From: an uncultured Actinoplanes sp.
Lineage (GTDB): Bacteria; Actinomycetota; Actinomycetes; Mycobacteriales; Micromonosporaceae
DNA length: 6,001 bases
Reading direction: 5' to 3'
Assembly (NCBI GenBank): GCA_934667465.1
Contig: CAKUMG010000400.1
Span: forward strand, 1 to 6,001
The position numbers and the translations under genes were made by a program. Each line of letters starts with the position of its first letter. The first letter of the stretch is position 1. The notes beneath the pieces are model-generated. The model was given only the letters and a program-made list of their open reading frames with translations. It ran no database searches and was not told the origin of the DNA. Positions 1 through 5,347 of the stretch are shown here, one piece after another.

Positions 1-219
1 GCCGTAGACCGTGCCGGTGCCGGCGGAGTCGACCGGTGTGGGCGGAATCACTTCCGGGGGCAGGGCCTGATCGGCGGCCGCCGTCGGGATGGTGCCGGTG
101 CCGTCCACCGGGACGAAGAAGGCACCCCCGGACGTGGTCTCGCCGGGCGCGGCGTCACCGGGCGACCGCGGGTCGCCATCGGGCGCGGCGTGCGTGCTGC
201 GGTACAGACCGCCGCTCAC
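1..219 (-). CDS. N-terminal part of an unidentified protein (possibly MurJ-like), cut by the window edge
   Basis: This minus-strand reading frame opens with GTG at 219-217 and runs without a stop to the left edge, giving 73 residues. The start is supported by a GGGGAGG Shine-Dalgarno sequence 5 bases upstream. The visible segment starts VSGGLYRSTHAAP and continues rich in Pro, Ala, Gly, Asp and Thr, with no membrane segment or signal peptide. It looks like a disordered cytoplasmic tail ahead of a domain outside the window. In Mycobacterium tuberculosis the lipid II flippase gene murJ lies on the side of pcnA (cca) that is transcribed away from it, and MurJ proteins of high-GC actinobacteria often carry long disordered N-terminal tails. 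That makes MurJ a reasonable guess from context, but nothing in these residues proves it. The reading frame and start are well supported; the identity is not. Confidence 0.6.
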   Translation of the reverse strand, partial: MSGGLYRSTHAAPDGDPRSPGDAAPGETTSGGAFFVPVDGTGTIPTAAADQALPPEVIPPTPVDSAGTGTVYG

Positions 220-221
220 CA

Positions 222-230
222 GGACCTCCC
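222..230 (-). promoter_or_regulatory. Ribosome binding site deciding the GTG start at 219
   Basis: Read on the minus strand, the bases before GTG are GGGGAGGTCCTG. The purine-rich GGGGAGG core lies about 5 bases before the start codon. No ATG in this frame lies in a similar position, so the GTG is preferred. Confidence 0.6.
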
Positions 231-252
231 CAGGGGTACGAACACAGACGCC

Positions 253-258
253 ACCCTA
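253..258 (-). promoter_or_regulatory. Candidate -10 element for the gene starting at 219
   Basis: On the minus strand TAGGGT (258-253) fits the actinobacterial -10 pattern TANNNT. Transcription would start near 246, leaving a leader of about 27 bases that contains the ribosome binding site. No good -35 hexamer is visible 17 bp further upstream, so this is a weak to moderate prediction. With the hairpin at 278-295 it suggests the left-hand gene can be transcribed independently of the 299-residue gene before it. Confidence 0.35.
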
Positions 259-277
259 ACGAGAACGCCGCCGGCGG

Positions 278-295
278 GGCCGCGCGGGCGCGGCC
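278..295 (-). terminator. GC-rich hairpin after the 299-residue gene
   Basis: A perfect 7 bp inverted repeat (GGCCGCG at 278-284, CGCGGCC at 289-295) with a 4-base loop lies 8 bases past the stop of the minus-strand gene ending at 304. It has no T-run after it on the minus strand, so it may be only an attenuating or RNA-stabilising structure. Hairpins of this kind are common by chance in such GC-rich DNA. Confidence 0.3.
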
Positions 296-303
296 GGGCC
301 GGA

Positions 304-1203
304 TCAGATGTGACGTCGCAGCAGTGTGCCAGGCGCGGCGCCGGCGAGCGTCTCGACCATCCAGCACGCCTCGATCGGTACCAGGGGCTCGCTCAGGGCG
401 TCGAGCACGGTGGGGTGGTCGCAGCCTGTCTCGGTCAGCAGCCGGACCAGGGAGTCCAGGGTCCGCAGGTCGCCGCTGTCGGTGATCTGCCGGGCCAGCG
501 GGCGGACCTGGGCGTACTCCTCGTTCTGGGACATACGCGACAGGTGCCGCGCGGCCAGGCGTACGAGCTCGGTCAACGACTCCCCCGGAAAGCGTGAGCT
601 GCCTCGCACCTGGCGCTCCACCGGGGCCGGGGAGCTGTAGGACGCGATCGAGGCCTCGTCGAGGACCTGCGGCGACAGTTCGGCGGGCCGGGGCCACCAC
701 TGGTCGTCGGCGAAGAGCGGCAGGGGCGACTGCTCCGGGCCGGACGGCGCGGGCGTCGGCACGGCACGTCGCAGGGAGCGGTACGCGGCTTCGCGTACGG
801 CTGCGACCTCACTCGCATCGTCCTCCGGGCCCACCGGCGCGAACGGGCCGAGCAGCGCGACGACCAGCCCGGGGTGCGGGATCGTCGGGTCCTCCAGCGC
901 GATCACCCGCGCGCACAGCTCCAGCTCGTCCCAGCGCAGAGCGGCAGGCCAGGGGCCCTCCGGCGGCGCCCAGCCGAGCTGCACGGGCTCGCTGGTGGCC
1001 GGACCGCGCAGCCCGAGGGCCTGCTCGCCGGTCCGCAGGTCGAGATCGAGCACCAATCCGTAGCCGCCGGTCACCGGGAGCGACACGCGCAGCTCCGCCC
1101 GGCTGGGGTCGGGGATCGCGCCGCCCTCCGCCCGCAGGAAGGACCAGAACTCGGGATCTTCGCTGAGGCGGCGCAGCGCCTCGGGTACGGGCACGCTTCC
1201 CAT
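304..1203 (-). CDS. Uncharacterised soluble protein, 299 aa
   Basis: I do not recognise this family. The frame starts at ATG 1203 and encodes 299 residues with coding-like third-position GC. No signal peptide, membrane helix or known catalytic motif is visible. The N-terminal half (about 1-145) looks like an alpha/beta or beta-rich domain with runs such as AELRVSLPV and GYGLVLDLDL. Residues about 146-200 form a Pro/Ser-rich linker with a DDQWWPRP segment. The C-terminal 100 residues are predicted mostly helical (ESLTELVRLAARHLSRM, RTLDSLVRLLTETG). Cysteines are at 97, 261 and 280. The start is uncertain: only a GGGCAGG abuts the ATG, and GTG codons 4 and 6 are alternatives. The frame stays open upstream into cca, but extension there is not credible because cca is clearly real. 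It is divergent from cca and precedes the gene at 219 by 84 bp, perhaps in the same transcription unit. No function can be assigned. Confidence 0.8.
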   Translation of the reverse strand: MGSVPVPEALRRLSEDPEFWSFLRAEGGAIPDPSRAELRVSLPVTGGYGLVLDLDLRTGEQALGLRGPATSEPVQLGWAPPEGPWPAALRWDELELCARVIALEDPTIPHPGLVVALLGPFAPVGPEDDASEVAAVREAAYRSLRRAVPTPAPSGPEQSPLPLFADDQWWPRPAELSPQVLDEASIASYSSPAPVERQVRGSSRFPGESLTELVRLAARHLSRMSQNEEYAQVRPLARQITDSGDLRTLDSLVRLLTETGCDHPTVLDALSEPLVPIEACWMVETLAGAAPGTLLRRHI

Positions 1204-1237
1204 CCTGCCCGCTGCGCTCGGTGACCGCCACGACCGA

Positions 1238-1243
1238 TATCCT
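1238..1243 (+). promoter_or_regulatory. Candidate -10 element for leaderless cca mRNA
   Basis: TATCCT fits the TANNNT -10 pattern and ends 9 bases before the cca ATG at 1253. No Shine-Dalgarno sequence lies between them (the bases are GGCAATCCC), so transcription starting at or near the A of the ATG would give a leaderless mRNA. The overlapping GATATC is palindromic, and on the minus strand TATCGG could serve the divergent gene. No convincing -35 was found. Confidence 0.4.
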
Positions 1244-1252
1244 GGCAATCCC

Positions 1253-2683
1253 ATGTCTGAGTTGAACCCGGCCCAGCGCAACGCCGTCCAGGAGCTGTTG
1301 CGGGTCTCCCCCGTCGCCGACGAGCTGGGGCGCCGTTTCGGCGCCGCCGGCCATGAGCTGCACCTGGTCGGCGGCTCGGTGCGCGACGCCCTGCTCGGGC
1401 ACCTCAACGACGACCTCGACTTCTGCACCGACGCCCGGCCCGAGCAGACGCTCGCGCTGGTCAAGGGGTGGGCCGACGCGATCTGGGAGACCGGGCGCGA
1501 GTTCGGCACCATCGGCGTGCAGAAGGACGGCCTGCGGCTGGAGATCACAACGTTCCGGGCCGAGGCCTACGACGGGGTCAGCCGCAACCCGGTCGTCCAG
1601 TACGGCGACACCCTCCTCGACGACCTGCGGCGCCGCGACTTCACCATCAACGCGATGGCGGTCAGCCTGCCGGACCACGCCTTCACCGACCCGTACGGCG
1701 GCATCGCCGACCTGGACGCGAAGCTGATCCGGACCCCGGCGCGGCCCGAGGAGTCCTTCGGTGATGATCCACTTCGGATGCTGCGCGCCGCCCGGTTCGC
1801 CGCGAAACTGCGGTTCACTGTGGACCCGGCCGCGCTCGCCGCGATGACCGCGATGGCCGCCGACCTCGACCGGATCACCGCCGAGCGGATCCGCGACGAG
1901 TTCACCAAGCTGCTCTGCGGGCTCGACCCGGTGACCGGTTTGCGCCTGCTGGTCGACACCGGGCTCGCCGACCGGTTCCTGCCCGAGCTGTCCGGCCTCA
2001 AGCTGGAGATCGACGAGCACGCCCAGCACAAGGACGTCTACGAGCACACGCTGATCGTGGTCGCCAACGCGGTGCGGCTCGAGGCCGGCGCCGGCGCGGA
2101 CTTCGTGCTGCGGATGGCCGCGCTCATGCACGACATCGGCAAGCCGGCGACCAAGGCGGTCGGCCGCGACGGGCGGGTCAGCTTCCACCACCACGAGGTG
2201 GTCGGCGCCCGGATGACCAAGCAGCGCATGAAGGCGATGCGCTACCCCAAGGACGTGACCACCGAGGTGGTCAACCTGGTCCACCTCCACCTGCGCTTCT
2301 ACGGGTACGGCCGGGGCGAGTGGACCGACTCCGCGGTGCGCCGCTACGTGACGGACGCCGGGCCGCTGCTCACCCGGCTGCACAAGCTGACCCGGTCGGA
2401 CTGCACCACCCGCAACAAGCGCAAGGCCGCCAACCTGTCGGCCGACTACGACGCGCTCGAGGAGCGGATCGCCCGGATCGCGGCCGAGGAGGACCTCGCC
2501 CGGGTCCGGCCCGACCTCGACGGCAACGCGATCATGGAGCTGCTCGGGGTGCCGCCGGGGCCGATCGTGGGGCAGGCGTGGCGCCACCTCAAGGAGCTGC
2601 GGCTCGACCGGGGGCCGCTGGAGCGCGACGAGGCCGAGGCGGAGCTGCTGCGCTGGGCGCGGGAGCAGGGCCACATCGCCTGA
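1253..2683 (+). CDS. cca: CCA tRNA nucleotidyltransferase (class II, with HD domain)
   Basis: This 476-residue cytoplasmic enzyme adds or repairs the 3'-CCA end of tRNAs from CTP and ATP without a nucleic acid template. The nucleotidyltransferase head carries GGSVRD (40-45) and the metal-binding pair D54-x-D56 in DDLDF. Motif B is RRDFTINAMA (127-136). The nucleotide-selecting motif region is DDPLRMLRAARFA (171-183), and the ERIRDEF helix follows at 211-217. From about 260 an HD-type phosphohydrolase domain follows (YEHT at 263-266, LMHDIGKP at 291-298, FHHHE at 311-315), as in the actinobacterial subfamily, so 2',3'-phosphatase or phosphodiesterase activity is possible. The length is normal for that subfamily. 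ATG 1253 is chosen because it leads straight into the conserved N-terminus and sits at the expected leaderless position. The gene is divergent from the 299-residue gene. The mutT-type gene found beside pcnA in mycobacteria is absent here. Confidence 0.97.
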   Translation: MSELNPAQRNAVQELLRVSPVADELGRRFGAAGHELHLVGGSVRDALLGHLNDDLDFCTDARPEQTLALVKGWADAIWETGREFGTIGVQKDGLRLEITTFRAEAYDGVSRNPVVQYGDTLLDDLRRRDFTINAMAVSLPDHAFTDPYGGIADLDAKLIRTPARPEESFGDDPLRMLRAARFAAKLRFTVDPAALAAMTAMAADLDRITAERIRDEFTKLLCGLDPVTGLRLLVDTGLADRFLPELSGLKLEIDEHAQHKDVYEHTLIVVANAVRLEAGAGADFVLRMAALMHDIGKPATKAVGRDGRVSFHHHEVVGARMTKQRMKAMRYPKDVTTEVVNLVHLHLRFYGYGRGEWTDSAVRRYVTDAGPLLTRLHKLTRSDCTTRNKRKAANLSADYDALEERIARIAAEEDLARVRPDLDGNAIMELLGVPPGPIVGQAWRHLKELRLDRGPLERDEAEAELLRWAREQGHIA

Positions 2684-2705
2684 GCCGGTCCCGTCGTAAT
2701 TCCCC

Positions 2706-2764
2706 TCGGCTGTCGTACCCGCGGCTGTCGGACCTCGGGCTGTCGTACCTCGGGCTTGTCGTAC
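2706..2764 (+). repeat. Tandem 15-16 bp repeat carrying TGTCG cores upstream of ogt
   Basis: Four head-to-tail copies of a unit close to CGGCTGTCGTACC lie between cca and ogt. Their TGTCG cores begin at 2711, 2726, 2741 and 2757, giving periods of 15, 15 and 16. The second copy has GGACC in place of GTACC, and the fourth has an extra T that creates TTGTCG. A more decayed copy (GTCGTA at 2693-2698) may precede them. The fourth copy forms the upstream element of the ogt promoter. Confidence 0.75.
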
Positions 2765-2778
2765 CCCCGGCGCAGAAT
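2756..2778 (+). promoter_or_regulatory. Probable DNA-damage promoter of ogt (RecA-NDp / PafBC type)
   Basis: TTGTCGTAC (2756-2764), exactly 8 bp, then CAGAAT (2773-2778) closely fits the RecA-independent damage promoter of actinobacteria (consensus tTGTCRgtg-N8-TAnnnT), which the WYL-domain activator PafBC recognises. The first six bases match fully, the last three (TAC) differ from GTG, and the -10 keeps A2 and T6. The predicted start point, 7-8 bases past the -10, falls on the ogt ATG at 2786. A DNA-repair gene downstream makes the assignment credible. That PafBC acts here is inferred. Confidence 0.6.
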
Positions 2779-2785
2779 GGCTGGC

Positions 2786-3244
2786 ATGGGACTGGTGGTG
2801 GGGTCGCCGATCGGGCCGCTCGGCATCGAACTCGAGGGCGGCACGGTGGTCGGGGTGCGGTTCGGCGCGGCTGGTGAGGCCGGCGGGGTCGGCGAGGTGG
2901 TCGACCAGCTGGCGGGCTACTTCGACGGGCGGGTGACGAAGTTCACTGTGCCGATCGAGCTGCGGGGCGGGTCCGGCTTCGAGCGCGCTGTCTGGGGCGA
3001 GATCGCGCGGATTCCGTACGGGGAAATGGTCACTTATGGTGCCATCGCGAAGGCGCTCGGTGATCCGGGGGCGGCGCGGGCCGTGGGGGCGGCGTGCAAC
3101 CGCAATCCCGTGCCGGTGCTGGTGCCGTGCCACCGGGTCGTGGGGGCCGGCGGGAAGATGGTCGGCTTCGGTGGTGGGCTCGACCGCAAGCGGCTGCTGC
3201 TCGAGCTGGAGGCGCGGGTGACGCTGGCGCGGCTGTGGGCGTGA
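2786..3244 (+). CDS. ogt: Methylated-DNA--[protein]-cysteine S-methyltransferase
   Basis: This 152-residue suicide repair protein transfers alkyl groups from O6-alkylguanine (and less well O4-alkylthymine) in DNA to its own cysteine. The acceptor is C115 in the hallmark LVPCHRVVG (112-120). Other family features are the recognition-helix segment IPYGEMVTYGAIAKALG (76-92), the likely Arg finger in ARAVG (R98), the CNRNP hinge (104-108), and GKMVGFGGGLDRKRLLLELE (123-142) around the closing helix. A short N-terminal domain of about 60 residues precedes it, as in Ogt-type enzymes; no Ada regulatory domain is fused. ATG 2786 is preferred because the promoter predicts transcription starting there; ATG 2777 overlaps the -10, and TTG 2756 lies in the promoter itself. 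No Shine-Dalgarno is present. Codons end in G more often (GGG, GTG, GCG) than in cca or ino1, suggesting weaker selection or different ancestry. The stop codon falls within the downstream repeat. Confidence 0.95.
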   Translation: MGLVVGSPIGPLGIELEGGTVVGVRFGAAGEAGGVGEVVDQLAGYFDGRVTKFTVPIELRGGSGFERAVWGEIARIPYGEMVTYGAIAKALGDPGAARAVGAACNRNPVPVLVPCHRVVGAGGKMVGFGGGLDRKRLLLELEARVTLARLWA

Positions 3245-3420
3245 CGGCGGGCGCGCACGGCTGGTGGTCGTGACGGCGGATGAGCGCGGCTGTGGCGGCG
3301 TGACGGCGGATGAGCGCGGCTGTGGCGGCGTGACGGCGGATGAGTGCGGCTGTGGCGGCGTGACGGAGGGGGCGCGCCGCATGTGGGGCGTGACGGCGGG
3401 GGTGCGCGCGGCTGGGGGCG
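3242..3420 (+). repeat. 30 bp tandem repeat (minisatellite), about six units
   Basis: Units begin with TGACGG at 3242, 3271, 3301, 3331, 3361 and 3391, and a decayed partial copy starts at 3421. Units 3271-3300 and 3301-3330 are identical; 3331-3360 differs by one base (C to T). The first (29 bp) and last two units are diverged, the usual picture of an array that grows from its centre by slippage or unequal exchange. The TGA of the first unit is the ogt stop codon. In one plus frame the core reads VTADERGCGG per unit, but there is no good start or ribosome binding site, so it is not called as a gene. There are no unique spacers, so it is not a CRISPR array. Confidence 0.85.
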
Positions 3421-3455
3421 TGAGGATGGCGTGCGCGCGGCGTGCGTACGCGGAA

Positions 3456-3486
3456 AGGGGCCCGAGCCGCGACGGCCCGGACCCCT
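3456..3486 (-). terminator. Terminator hairpin of the padR-ino1 transcript
   Basis: The arms AGGGGCCCGAGCC (3456-3468) and GGCCCGGACCCCT (3474-3486) enclose a 5-base loop. On the plus strand the stem has two mismatches (C.A and A.C). In minus-strand RNA these become U.G and G.U wobbles, giving an uninterrupted 13 bp stem ending in UUU, 15 bases past the ino1 stop. It therefore serves ino1 best, but may also stop converging ogt transcripts. Confidence 0.65.
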
Positions 3487-3501
3487 CCCGCAATGCTCAG
3501 G

Positions 3502-4581
3502 TCAGCTCTCGACCTCGCCCTTGATGAACGCCTCGACGGCGTCCTTGGCGTCGTGGTCGTTGTACTGCACCGGCGGGCTCTTCATGAAGTAGGAGCTCGC
3601 GGACAGGATCGGGCCGCCGATGCCGCGGTCCTTGGCGATCTTCGCGGCGCGGACCGCGTCGATGATGACGCCTGCCGAGTTCGGGGAGTCCCACACCTCG
3701 AGCTTGAGCTCCGCGTTGAGCGGGGTGTCGCCGAAGCTGCGGCCCTCGAGCCGGATGTAGGCCCACTTGCGGTCGTCGAGCCACGGCACGTGGTCCGACG
3801 GGCCGATGTGCACGTCGCTCTTCGACATCTCGTGCGGGATCTGGCTGGTCACCGACTGGGTCTTCGAGATCTTCTTCGAGACCAGGCGCTTGCGCTCCAG
3901 CATGTTCATGAAGTCCATGTTGCCGCCGAAGTTGAGCTGGTAGGTGCGCAGCAGCTCGACGCCGCGGTCCTCGAACAGCTTGCCCAGCGCGCGGTGCACG
4001 ATCGTCGCGCCGACCTGGCTCTTGATGTCGTCGCCGACGATCGGCAGGCCCGCGTCGGTGAACTTCTGCGCCCAGGCCGGGTCCGAGGCGATGAAGACGG
4101 GCAGGGCGTTGACGAACGCGCAGCCGGCGTCGATCGCGGCCTGCGCGTAGAACTTGGCGGCCTCCTCGGAGCCCACCGGCAGGTAGGCCACGACCACGTC
4201 GACCTCGGCGTCCCGCAGCGTCTGCGCGACGTCCACGGGCTCGGCCGACGACTCCTCGATCATCTCGCGGTAGTAGGTGCCGAGACCGTCGAACGTCGGT
4301 CCACGCAGGACGTTGACGCCGGTCGGCGGCACGTCGGTCAGCTTGATCGTGTTGTTCTCGCTCGCGTTGATCGCGTCGGCGAGGTCCATGCCGACCTTCT
4401 TGGCGTCGACGTCGAACGCCGTGACGAACTGCACGTCGGAGACGTGATAGTCGCCGAAGGTCACGTGCATGAGACCCGGGACACGGTCGTGGGGGTCGGC
4501 GTTGCGGTAGTACTCCACGCCCTGCACGAGGGACGAGGCGCAGTTACCCACACCGACGATGGCGACGCGGACGGAGCCCAT
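3502..4581 (-). CDS. ino1: Inositol-3-phosphate synthase (1L-myo-inositol-1-phosphate synthase)
   Basis: This 359-residue NAD-dependent cytoplasmic enzyme cyclises D-glucose 6-phosphate to 1L-myo-inositol 1-phosphate, the entry step to phosphatidylinositol and mycothiol in actinobacteria. The N-terminus holds the Rossmann NAD loop [16 protein letters not shown] (6-21). Family blocks follow: [19 protein letters not shown] (135-153), [17 protein letters not shown] (183-199), [11 protein letters not shown] (217-227), [10 protein letters not shown] (235-244), [17 protein letters not shown] (256-272) and [18 protein letters not shown] (299-316). K272 aligns with a lysine regarded as catalytic in the M. 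tuberculosis enzyme (K284 there, by my own offset). It lacks the roughly 12-residue N-terminal extension of that homologue and is otherwise full length. ATG 4581 is supported by a strong AAGGAGG 8 bases upstream. The gene follows padR by 20 bp and is probably co-transcribed with it, placing inositol synthesis under the control of that regulator. Confidence 0.97.
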   Translation of the reverse strand: MGSVRVAIVGVGNCASSLVQGVEYYRNADPHDRVPGLMHVTFGDYHVSDVQFVTAFDVDAKKVGMDLADAINASENNTIKLTDVPPTGVNVLRGPTFDGLGTYYREMIEESSAEPVDVAQTLRDAEVDVVVAYLPVGSEEAAKFYAQAAIDAGCAFVNALPVFIASDPAWAQKFTDAGLPIVGDDIKSQVGATIVHRALGKLFEDRGVELLRTYQLNFGGNMDFMNMLERKRLVSKKISKTQSVTSQIPHEMSKSDVHIGPSDHVPWLDDRKWAYIRLEGRSFGDTPLNAELKLEVWDSPNSAGVIIDAVRAAKIAKDRGIGGPILSASSYFMKSPPVQYNDHDAKDAVEAFIKGEVES

Positions 4582-4589
4582 CGCGTTTG

Positions 4590-4596
4590 CCTCCTT
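4590..4596 (-). promoter_or_regulatory. Strong ribosome binding site of ino1
   Basis: AAGGAGG on the minus strand, 8 bases before the ATG at 4581, lies within the 20 bp gap after the padR stop. It fixes the ino1 start and suggests efficient independent translation of ino1 from the shared mRNA. Confidence 0.85.
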
Positions 4597-4601
4597 GTTG
4601 T

Positions 4602-5192
4602 TCACGGCCGGTCCGGGTGCGGATCCGGATTTGCGGGGGGTGTTGGGGGTGCCTCCGCGGGCGCGGAGCGTTCCTTGGTGATCAGTTCCTCGAGCCAGCG
4701 GACCTCGCGGTCGGCCGAGTCGAGGCCGTGACGCTGCAACTCCAGCGTGTAGGCGTCGAGGCGGTCCCCGGCGCGCGCGAGCATCTCCCGCAGGCCCTCG
4801 CGGCGCTCCTCGATGCGTCGCCGCCGACCCTCGAGGATGCGCAGGCGGGTGGCCCGATCGGTCCGGGAGAAGAACGTGAAGTGCACGCCGAAGCCGGCGT
4901 CGTCGTAGGTCTCCGGACCGGCGTCGGCCAGCAGGGCGGCGAACCGCTCCTTGCCGTCCGCGGTGATCTTGTAGACGACCCGGCCCCGCTTGCTCGTCAT
5001 CGGCGGTGGGACGTCGGCGGACGCCTGCTCGCTGATGTAGCCGGCGGTGTGCAGGCGCTTGAGCGTGGGATAGAGCGTGCCGTAGCTGATCGCGGCGCGC
5101 AGGGTCCCGAGCTTGGCGGCGAGCTCTTTGCGCAGCTCGTAGCCGTGCATCGGGGTCTCCTGGAGGAGGCCGAGGATCGCCATGTCGAGCAT
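4602..5192 (-). CDS. PadR family transcriptional regulator, upstream gene of the ino1 operon
   Basis: The protein has 196 residues. The N-terminal PadR winged helix covers about 1-85: [20 protein letters not shown] (1-20), the recognition-helix region [19 protein letters not shown] (35-53), and the wing with [14 protein letters not shown] (71-84). From about 105 a long Arg/Glu-rich helical segment ([20 protein letters not shown], 113-131) through WLEELI (166-171) forms the C-terminal dimerisation domain of the PadR-s2 type. A Pro-rich tail (about 176-196) ends it. ATG 5192 has a near-perfect GGGAGGTGA ribosome binding site upstream. PadR proteins usually repress their own promoter and are released by a small ligand; the ligand here is unknown. 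The perfect palindrome at its own start point and its place directly before ino1 suggest it represses itself and inositol synthesis. The same pair occurs in M. tuberculosis (Rv0047c-ino1), so the link is old and conserved. Confidence 0.93.
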   Translation of the reverse strand: MLDMAILGLLQETPMHGYELRKELAAKLGTLRAAISYGTLYPTLKRLHTAGYISEQASADVPPPMTSKRGRVVYKITADGKERFAALLADAGPETYDDAGFGVHFTFFSRTDRATRLRILEGRRRRIEERREGLREMLARAGDRLDAYTLELQRHGLDSADREVRWLEELITKERSAPAEAPPTPPANPDPHPDRP

Positions 5193-5195
5193 CGG

Positions 5196-5204
5196 TCACC
5201 TCCC
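5196..5204 (-). promoter_or_regulatory. Ribosome binding site of padR
   Basis: GGGAGGTGA on the minus strand, 3 bases before the ATG at 5192, is an extended match to the 16S rRNA anti-Shine-Dalgarno sequence and fixes the padR start. Confidence 0.85.
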
Positions 5205-5210
5205 TGCGTC

Positions 5211-5235
5211 GCGATGTATCGGGCCGATACATCGC
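5211..5235. promoter_or_regulatory. Perfect 25 bp palindrome, probable PadR operator
   Basis: The left arm GCGATGTATCGG (5211-5222) and right arm CCGATACATCGC (5224-5235) are exact reverse complements around a single G at 5223. The inner ATGTATCG/CGATACAT resembles ATGT...ACAT PadR operators, although the spacing between ATGT and ACAT here is 11 bp, longer than the 8 bp of the best-known examples. It covers the predicted start point of padR and ends 6 bp before its ribosome binding site, an ideal place for repression. No second copy occurs in the window. Confidence 0.75.
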
Positions 5236-5236
5236 A

Positions 5237-5265
5237 ACCGTAGAGCGGCCGGGCATCCTTGGCAA
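5237..5265 (-). promoter_or_regulatory. Promoter of the padR-ino1 operon
   Basis: On the minus strand, TTGCCA (5265-5260), a 17 bp spacer and TACGGT (5242-5237) form a good vegetative-type promoter. Transcription would start near 5230, inside the palindrome at 5211-5235, leaving a leader of roughly 38 bases that contains the ribosome binding site. Repressor bound at the palindrome would block initiation. No separate promoter was seen for ino1. Confidence 0.65.
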
Positions 5266-5290
5266 GGAGATGACGTCTTCGCGGTCGCCA

Positions 5291-5310
5291 CGCCACGCAG
5301 CGTGATGGCG
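5291..5310. repeat. Nested inverted repeat between padR and the DUF5318 gene
   Basis: CACGC (5294-5298) and GCGTG (5300-5304) are reverse complements around one A, and CGCCA (5291-5295) pairs with TGGCG (5306-5310). A direct repeat, GCGGTCGCC, flanks the element (5281-5289 and 5308-5316). It lies just upstream of the -10 at 5335, where an activator or repressor could bind. In GC-rich DNA such short arms can arise by chance. Confidence 0.35.
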
Positions 5311-5334
5311 GTCGCCTCAGGGCGGAGGACCGCG

Positions 5335-5340
5335 TACTCT
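5335..5340 (+). promoter_or_regulatory. -10 element of a probably leaderless DUF5318 mRNA
   Basis: TACTCT fits TANNNT and ends 7 bases before the ATG at 5348, so transcription would begin at the A of the start codon. The nearest purine-rich stretch, GGAGGA (5324-5329), is about 19 bases from the ATG and would lie upstream of the start point, so it is not a usable ribosome binding site. No clear -35 is visible. Confidence 0.55.
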
Positions 5341-5347
5341 CTTCGCC

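Noticed and set aside
1204..1548. N-terminal extension of the 299-residue protein to 1548
   Set aside because: It would overlap the catalytic head of cca and has shadow-like Ser/Arg-rich composition; the conserved-looking sequence begins at 1203.
3242..3420. CRISPR array
   Set aside because: Units are contiguous with no unique spacers and no cas genes nearby.
809..3493. Very long open frame on the minus strand (894 codons)
   Set aside because: It runs antisense to cca and ogt, both identified by clear motifs, and its peptide is His/Arg/Pro/Gly-rich, typical of a high-GC shadow frame.
3264..3524. Plus-strand frame across the 30 bp repeat (VTADERGCGG repeats)
   Set aside because: No ribosome binding site or promoter; the frame stays open only because the unit length is a multiple of 3, and it ends inside the ino1 terminator and 3' end.
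3442..4731. Long plus-strand open frame (429 codons) opposite ino1
   Set aside because: Antisense to ino1 with biased Val/His/Arg/Asp composition; a shadow of ino1 codon structure.
4587..5243. Plus-strand open frame opposite padR
   Set aside because: Mirror of padR, which has a clear PadR domain, ribosome binding site and promoter.
3502..5265. Single 587-codon minus-strand frame fusing upstream sequence to ino1
   Set aside because: The upstream half is an out-of-frame shadow of padR; ino1 has its own strong ribosome binding site and a conserved N-terminus at 4581.
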